Assembly: GCA_947632525.1 (NCBI GenBank)
Contig: CANRPQ010000022.1
Coordinates: 1-16,875, forward strand
Direction: 5' to 3'
Origin: an uncultured Clostridia bacterium
Lineage (GTDB): Bacteria; Bacillota; Clostridia; TANB77; CAG-508
DNA length: 16,875 nucleotides
Of the stretch, positions 14,075 through 16,875 are shown piece by piece (the stretch's first letter is position 1; every line of letters starts with the position of its first letter). A program made the translations under genes and the position numbers. The notes beneath the pieces were generated by a model. The model made no database searches and was not told where the DNA came from. It was given only the letters and a program-made list of their open reading frames with translations.

Positions 14075-14725
14075 TTATTCAGTTGGCATTCCTTTTATTG
14101 CCTTTTTTCTAATTCTTTGAATTGCATTATCAATAGATTTAACTGGCGCGTCTAATTTTTCTGCTATTTGAATATAACTTTCACCTTGCATATAGCAGTT
14201 TAGAACTTTTTTTTCAAAATTACTTAATGATTTATCGATAGTATCTTCAACTGATTGGTAGTATTCCTTTTTTGTAATCATTTCAAGAGGGTCTTCTATT
14301 ACATTTGTGTCTAGTATTTCTTCTATATTTGTGTTTCCACTGTCATCGTCATTTTCATAGGCATCTTTATTTAAAGAGATATATGAATTTAAAGGCATAT
14401 GTTTTTGCCTATTAGAAGATTTTATTGCTGTGATTAGTTGCCTTTCTACACATATATTAGCAAAACTTTTAAAAGAATTTTGCTTGTCTGGCTGATATGA
14501 TTTAATTGCTTTATATAAGCCAATTAATCCTTCTTGTATTATATCTTCCTTTTCTGCACCTACCATATAATATTTGCTTACTTTTATATTTACTAGATTT
14601 TTATATCGATTAATTAAGTGTTCTAGAGCAAGCTTATCACCAGACTTAACCTTTTCTATTAAGTCCTCATCTTTCATTTGCTGAAAATTATTATCTGTAG
14701 AATAAAATACATCTGCCATACTCAT
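14075..14725 (-). CDS. sigH: RNA polymerase sigma factor SigH (Spo0H type)
   Basis: An alternative sigma-70 family factor which, in sporulating Firmicutes, drives transition-state and early sporulation genes. The 216-residue product has region 2 (about 20-95), with DLIEKVKSGDKLALEHLINRY, the core-binding EKEDIIQEGLIGLYKAIKSY and the -10 recognition helix FKSFANICVERQLITAIK followed by the SigH-typical RQKHMPLNSYISLNK. An acidic linker comes next, then region 4 (about 160-212) with the LDAPVKSIDNAIQRIRKKA helix-turn-helix. The first ATG is used: AGGAGGT lies 11 bases upstream. Its promoter has consensus housekeeping hexamers. The usual downstream rpmG-secE-nusG genes of Bacillus are absent; a tRNA gene follows instead. 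Presence of SigH hints at, but does not prove, sporulation. Confidence 0.93.
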   Translation of the reverse strand: MSMADVFYSTDNNFQQMKDEDLIEKVKSGDKLALEHLINRYKNLVNIKVSKYYMVGAEKEDIIQEGLIGLYKAIKSYQPDKQNSFKSFANICVERQLITAIKSSNRQKHMPLNSYISLNKDAYENDDDSGNTNIEEILDTNVIEDPLEMITKKEYYQSVEDTIDKSLSNFEKKVLNCYMQGESYIQIAEKLDAPVKSIDNAIQRIRKKAIKGMPTE

Positions 14726-14766
14726 CTGTTTAAGTTACCTCCTGCGCTGTAAATCCTTATGTTTGT

Positions 14767-14796
14767 ATTATAATCTAGTATTTTTACTTCTGTCAA
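14767..14796 (-). promoter_or_regulatory. Consensus SigA-type promoter of sigH
   Basis: On the minus strand perfect TTGACA (14796-14791) and TATAAT (14772-14767) hexamers are 18 bases apart. Transcription would start about 35 bases before the ATG at 14725. The strength suggests constitutive housekeeping expression of sigH and of the following tRNA. Confidence 0.85.
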
Positions 14797-14813
14797 TAGA
14801 AATTAGCTAAAAT

Positions 14814-14842
14814 TTGATAAATTCTGGATAATATGATATGAT
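14814..14842 (+). promoter_or_regulatory. SigA-type promoter of rqcH
   Basis: TTGATA (14814-14819), a 17-base spacer, and TATGAT (14837-14842) on the plus strand. Transcription would start near 14849, some 26 bases before the ATG at 14875. The promoter is back to back with that of sigH, with 17 bases between their -35 boxes. Confidence 0.75.
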
Positions 14843-14874
14843 TTTACTATTCTAATTAGAAAGGAAAATTAAAA

Positions 14875-16683
14875 ATGGCATTTGACGGTTTTACTTTAAA
14901 AGCAGTTGTTCAAGAATTGAATTCTTGCTTAATTAATGGAAAAATTACAAAAGTATATCAGCCAACTCCAGAAGAAATTATTCTAGGAGTTTATTCCAAT
15001 GGCGGTAATTATGCTTTGGCTTGTAATATTTCTTCATTGTTTTACTCATTACATTTAACCACTAAAAGTAAGCCCAATCCATTATCTGCCCCTAATTTTT
15101 GTATGTTATTAAGAAAGCATTTGATTGGATTTAGAATTAAAAGTATTTCTATGATTGATCTTGAAAGGCTTGCAATAATAGAGTTAGAAGGATATAACGA
15201 ATTAAATGATTTAGTTACATTAAAGCTAATTATAGAATTAATGGGAAAACACAGCAATATTATTTTAGTTAATTATAATAATATAATTATAGATAGCTTA
15301 AAACATTTTAATACATTTTCAGGTTCTTATCGAAATATTCTACCTGGCAGTTCTTATCAGTTACCAGTATTTGATAGATTAAGTATACCTAGAATCTATT
15401 CTGATTTTGAAAGTCATAGTGTAACAACTATGGAAAAACTAGATTTAAACTTAGAAATGCAAAGTAATTTATCTAATATATATAATGATTTAATAGAGAA
15501 CAAACAAGAACTTTCATTATCTTCTTTGTTTTTGGATGGTTTTTCAGGAACTAGTAAGTCATTATTAAATTACTATATTTCTAAATTAAATATTACAGAT
15601 GAATGTAATTTTGATAATTTTAAAATTCTACTTTTCAATCTTGTACAATTATTTAAATCAATAAAATCTAATATGATATGTTGTTTAGATTTAGGACAAG
15701 ATTATATTATTAGTAAAAGTGATATAAATTCTCCTTGCAATGTGAATTTTTTCTTAGATGATTACTATTTTGAAAAAGAAAATCAAGAACAATTTTCTCA
15801 ATATCGCAATAGTTTATTATCATTTATATTAAAAAAGTTAAAAAAGATTTCTAAAAAGTTAGATGCTGTAAATTCAAAAATACAGGAATGTTCAAAAATT
15901 GATGAGTATAAATTATATGGAGAGTTAATTACTAGCAACTTGTATAAAATTTCAGAAAACCATACTGATAATATCATATTGGAAAACTATTATAATGAAA
16001 ATAAACCTATTGTTATTCCTTTAGATATATCTATTTCACCTGCTGATAACGCAAAAAAGTATTTTAAAAAATATAATAAATTAAAAAATACAATTAATAT
16101 TGTAACTGAACAAAAAGAAGAATTAGAAAAAGAAATAGATTATCTTGAAAGTATTGTTTATGAATTACAAGTTGCAAAGAGTACTTCTGAATTAAATCAT
16201 ATTTATCAAGAAATGGAAGATGCAAATCTATTTTCCAGAAGAACCCAATCAAAGCAAGGCTCTAAGGCTTTTAAGGTTAAAAGTAAATCTATAGGTAATA
16301 AGAATTATAATAAATCCCAAGGTAAGTTTTCAGATTTTCTTTCATTTAAAGTAGAAGATTTTACTGTTTTAGTAGGAAAGAATAATCATGAAAACGACTA
16401 TTTATCATTAAAAGTTGCTAAGCCAGATGATATTTGGTTTCATGTTAAAGATATGCAAGGAAGCCATGTAATTTTAGTATTAGGTCAAAAGGAGCCTTCT
16501 CAAGAAGTTATTAATAAAGTTGCCTCTATTACCGCATATTATAGTAAAGCAAGGCAATCTTCTAATGTGCCAGTGGATTATACTTTTGCAAAGTATATAA
16601 AAAAGCCGGCCAAGGCTAAACCTGGAATGGTTATCTATACAAATCAAAAAACTGTTAATGTACAGCCTAAAAACTATGGCTAA
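14875..16683 (+). CDS. rqcH: Ribosome quality control factor RqcH (NFACT / fibronectin-binding family)
   Basis: RqcH binds stalled 50S subunits carrying peptidyl-tRNA and recruits tRNA-Ala to add C-terminal Ala tails, marking the peptide for degradation. Older annotations call it fibronectin-binding protein. The 602-residue product has an NFACT-N domain starting MAFDGFTL, with CMLLRKHL (about 76-83) and IELMGKHSNIILVN (about 120-135). Two coiled-coil segments (about 315-345 and 390-440) follow, then a C-terminal NFACT-R domain with FSDFLSFKVEDFTVLVGKN and KPDDIWFHVKDMQGSHVIL, ending KPGMVIYTNQKT. At the position of the DR pair important in the Bacillus protein, this one appears to have E97-R98 (LER). 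The ATG has an AAAGGA site and its own promoter. It is complete; no plus-strand gene follows. Confidence 0.95.
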   Translation: MAFDGFTLKAVVQELNSCLINGKITKVYQPTPEEIILGVYSNGGNYALACNISSLFYSLHLTTKSKPNPLSAPNFCMLLRKHLIGFRIKSISMIDLERLAIIELEGYNELNDLVTLKLIIELMGKHSNIILVNYNNIIIDSLKHFNTFSGSYRNILPGSSYQLPVFDRLSIPRIYSDFESHSVTTMEKLDLNLEMQSNLSNIYNDLIENKQELSLSSLFLDGFSGTSKSLLNYYISKLNITDECNFDNFKILLFNLVQLFKSIKSNMICCLDLGQDYIISKSDINSPCNVNFFLDDYYFEKENQEQFSQYRNSLLSFILKKLKKISKKLDAVNSKIQECSKIDEYKLYGELITSNLYKISENHTDNIILENYYNENKPIVIPLDISISPADNAKKYFKKYNKLKNTINIVTEQKEELEKEIDYLESIVYELQVAKSTSELNHIYQEMEDANLFSRRTQSKQGSKAFKVKSKSIGNKNYNKSQGKFSDFLSFKVEDFTVLVGKNNHENDYLSLKVAKPDDIWFHVKDMQGSHVILVLGQKEPSQEVINKVASITAYYSKARQSSNVPVDYTFAKYIKKPAKAKPGMVIYTNQKTVNVQPKNYG

Positions 16684-16802
16684 ATTAATGATATAACTTT
16701 GCCAAATATGCATTTTGTTTCGCAAATATGTATGTTTAAAGGAAATTTGGCCTCGTTATATACAGAAAAGTCTTTAATTTTTCCTATATAATAAAAAAGC
16801 AA
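16684..16802. other. Intergenic stretch after rqcH
   Basis: No gene is visible. A 7-bp inverted repeat GCCAAAT (16701-16707) and ATTTGGC (16745-16751) encloses two copies of CAAATATG (16703-16710 and 16723-16730). No T tract follows these, so I see no clear terminator for rqcH itself apart from the minus-oriented hairpin further right. Confidence 0.4.
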
Positions 16803-16831
16803 GAAAGAAGCACCAATACGGTGCTTCTTTC
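16803..16831 (-). terminator. Strong terminator for a minus-strand gene at the right edge
   Basis: GAAAGAAGCACC (minus strand 16831-16820) pairs perfectly with GGTGCTTCTTTC (16814-16803) around a five-base loop and is followed by TTGCTTTTTTATT. Only this orientation has a free T tract, so it ends a transcript arriving from beyond the right edge. It may also partly stop rqcH read-through. Confidence 0.85.
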
Positions 16832-16838
16832 AAAGGGT

Positions 16839-16875
16839 TTACCAGGACCTCATGATCACAACCCCACGCTTAGGG
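16839..16875 (-). CDS. Possible 3' end of a gene continuing beyond the window
   Basis: One minus-strand frame reads PKRGVVIMRSW and stops at TAA (16841-16839), seven bases before a strong terminator. That spacing is what a gene end should look like. The piece is about half G+C by hand count, far above the rest of the window. No family can be named from 11 residues. It could instead be the 3' part of a structural RNA gene, which is often GC-rich in AT-rich genomes, or the edge of a mobile element. Confidence 0.4.
   Translation of the reverse strand, partial: PKRGVVIMRSW

Overview
The window comes from a very AT-rich Gram-positive bacterium, most likely an uncultured or gut-type member of the Clostridia. 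The evidence is a full-length PolC replicase, a SigH-type sigma factor, RqcH, a sortase, a YkuD-type L,D-transpeptidase, strong AGGAGG-type ribosome binding sites and TATAAT promoters, and frequent TTG starts. Trp is encoded by TGG and no in-frame TGA is read through, so the standard bacterial code applies. I did not assign a species.

Layout. (1) Positions 1-8918, minus strand: a housekeeping run read from right to left as pyrH, frr, uppS, cdsA, rseP, polC, then a terminator, a new promoter and the first 14 codons of a gene that is rimP by position. It supplies UMP kinase, ribosome recycling, undecaprenyl and CDP-diacylglycerol lipid synthesis, a site-2 protease and the replicative polymerase. 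The isoprenoid genes dxr and ispG, often found beside cdsA/rseP/polC in relatives, are absent here. (2) 9072-10476: a plus-strand sortase facing a small minus-strand secreted, membrane-anchored protein across a shared bidirectional terminator; this may be an enzyme-substrate pair. (3) 10522-13093: a cell-wall L,D-transpeptidase with a tandem-repeat tail, followed on the same strand by the ATPase gene ychF. (4) 13143-13844: a self-contained cassette of promoter, long leader, a two-helix membrane protein of unknown function and a strong terminator; its GC content is higher than that of its neighbours. (5) 13911-14796: sigH with a consensus SigA-type promoter, followed by tRNA-Thr(GGT) and a terminator, probably one transcript. 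(6) 14814-16683: divergent rqcH with its own promoter. (7) The right edge holds a strong minus-strand terminator and the GC-rich end of something that continues outside the window, perhaps a gene ending in PKRGVVIMRSW.

Most of the window is recognisable core metabolism. I found no clear undescribed multi-gene system. The points most worth a second look are the sortase and its possible substrate with no LPXTG motif, the hairpin placed between the frr ribosome binding site and its start codon, the missing isoprenoid genes, the foreign-looking membrane-protein cassette, and the GC-rich right edge.
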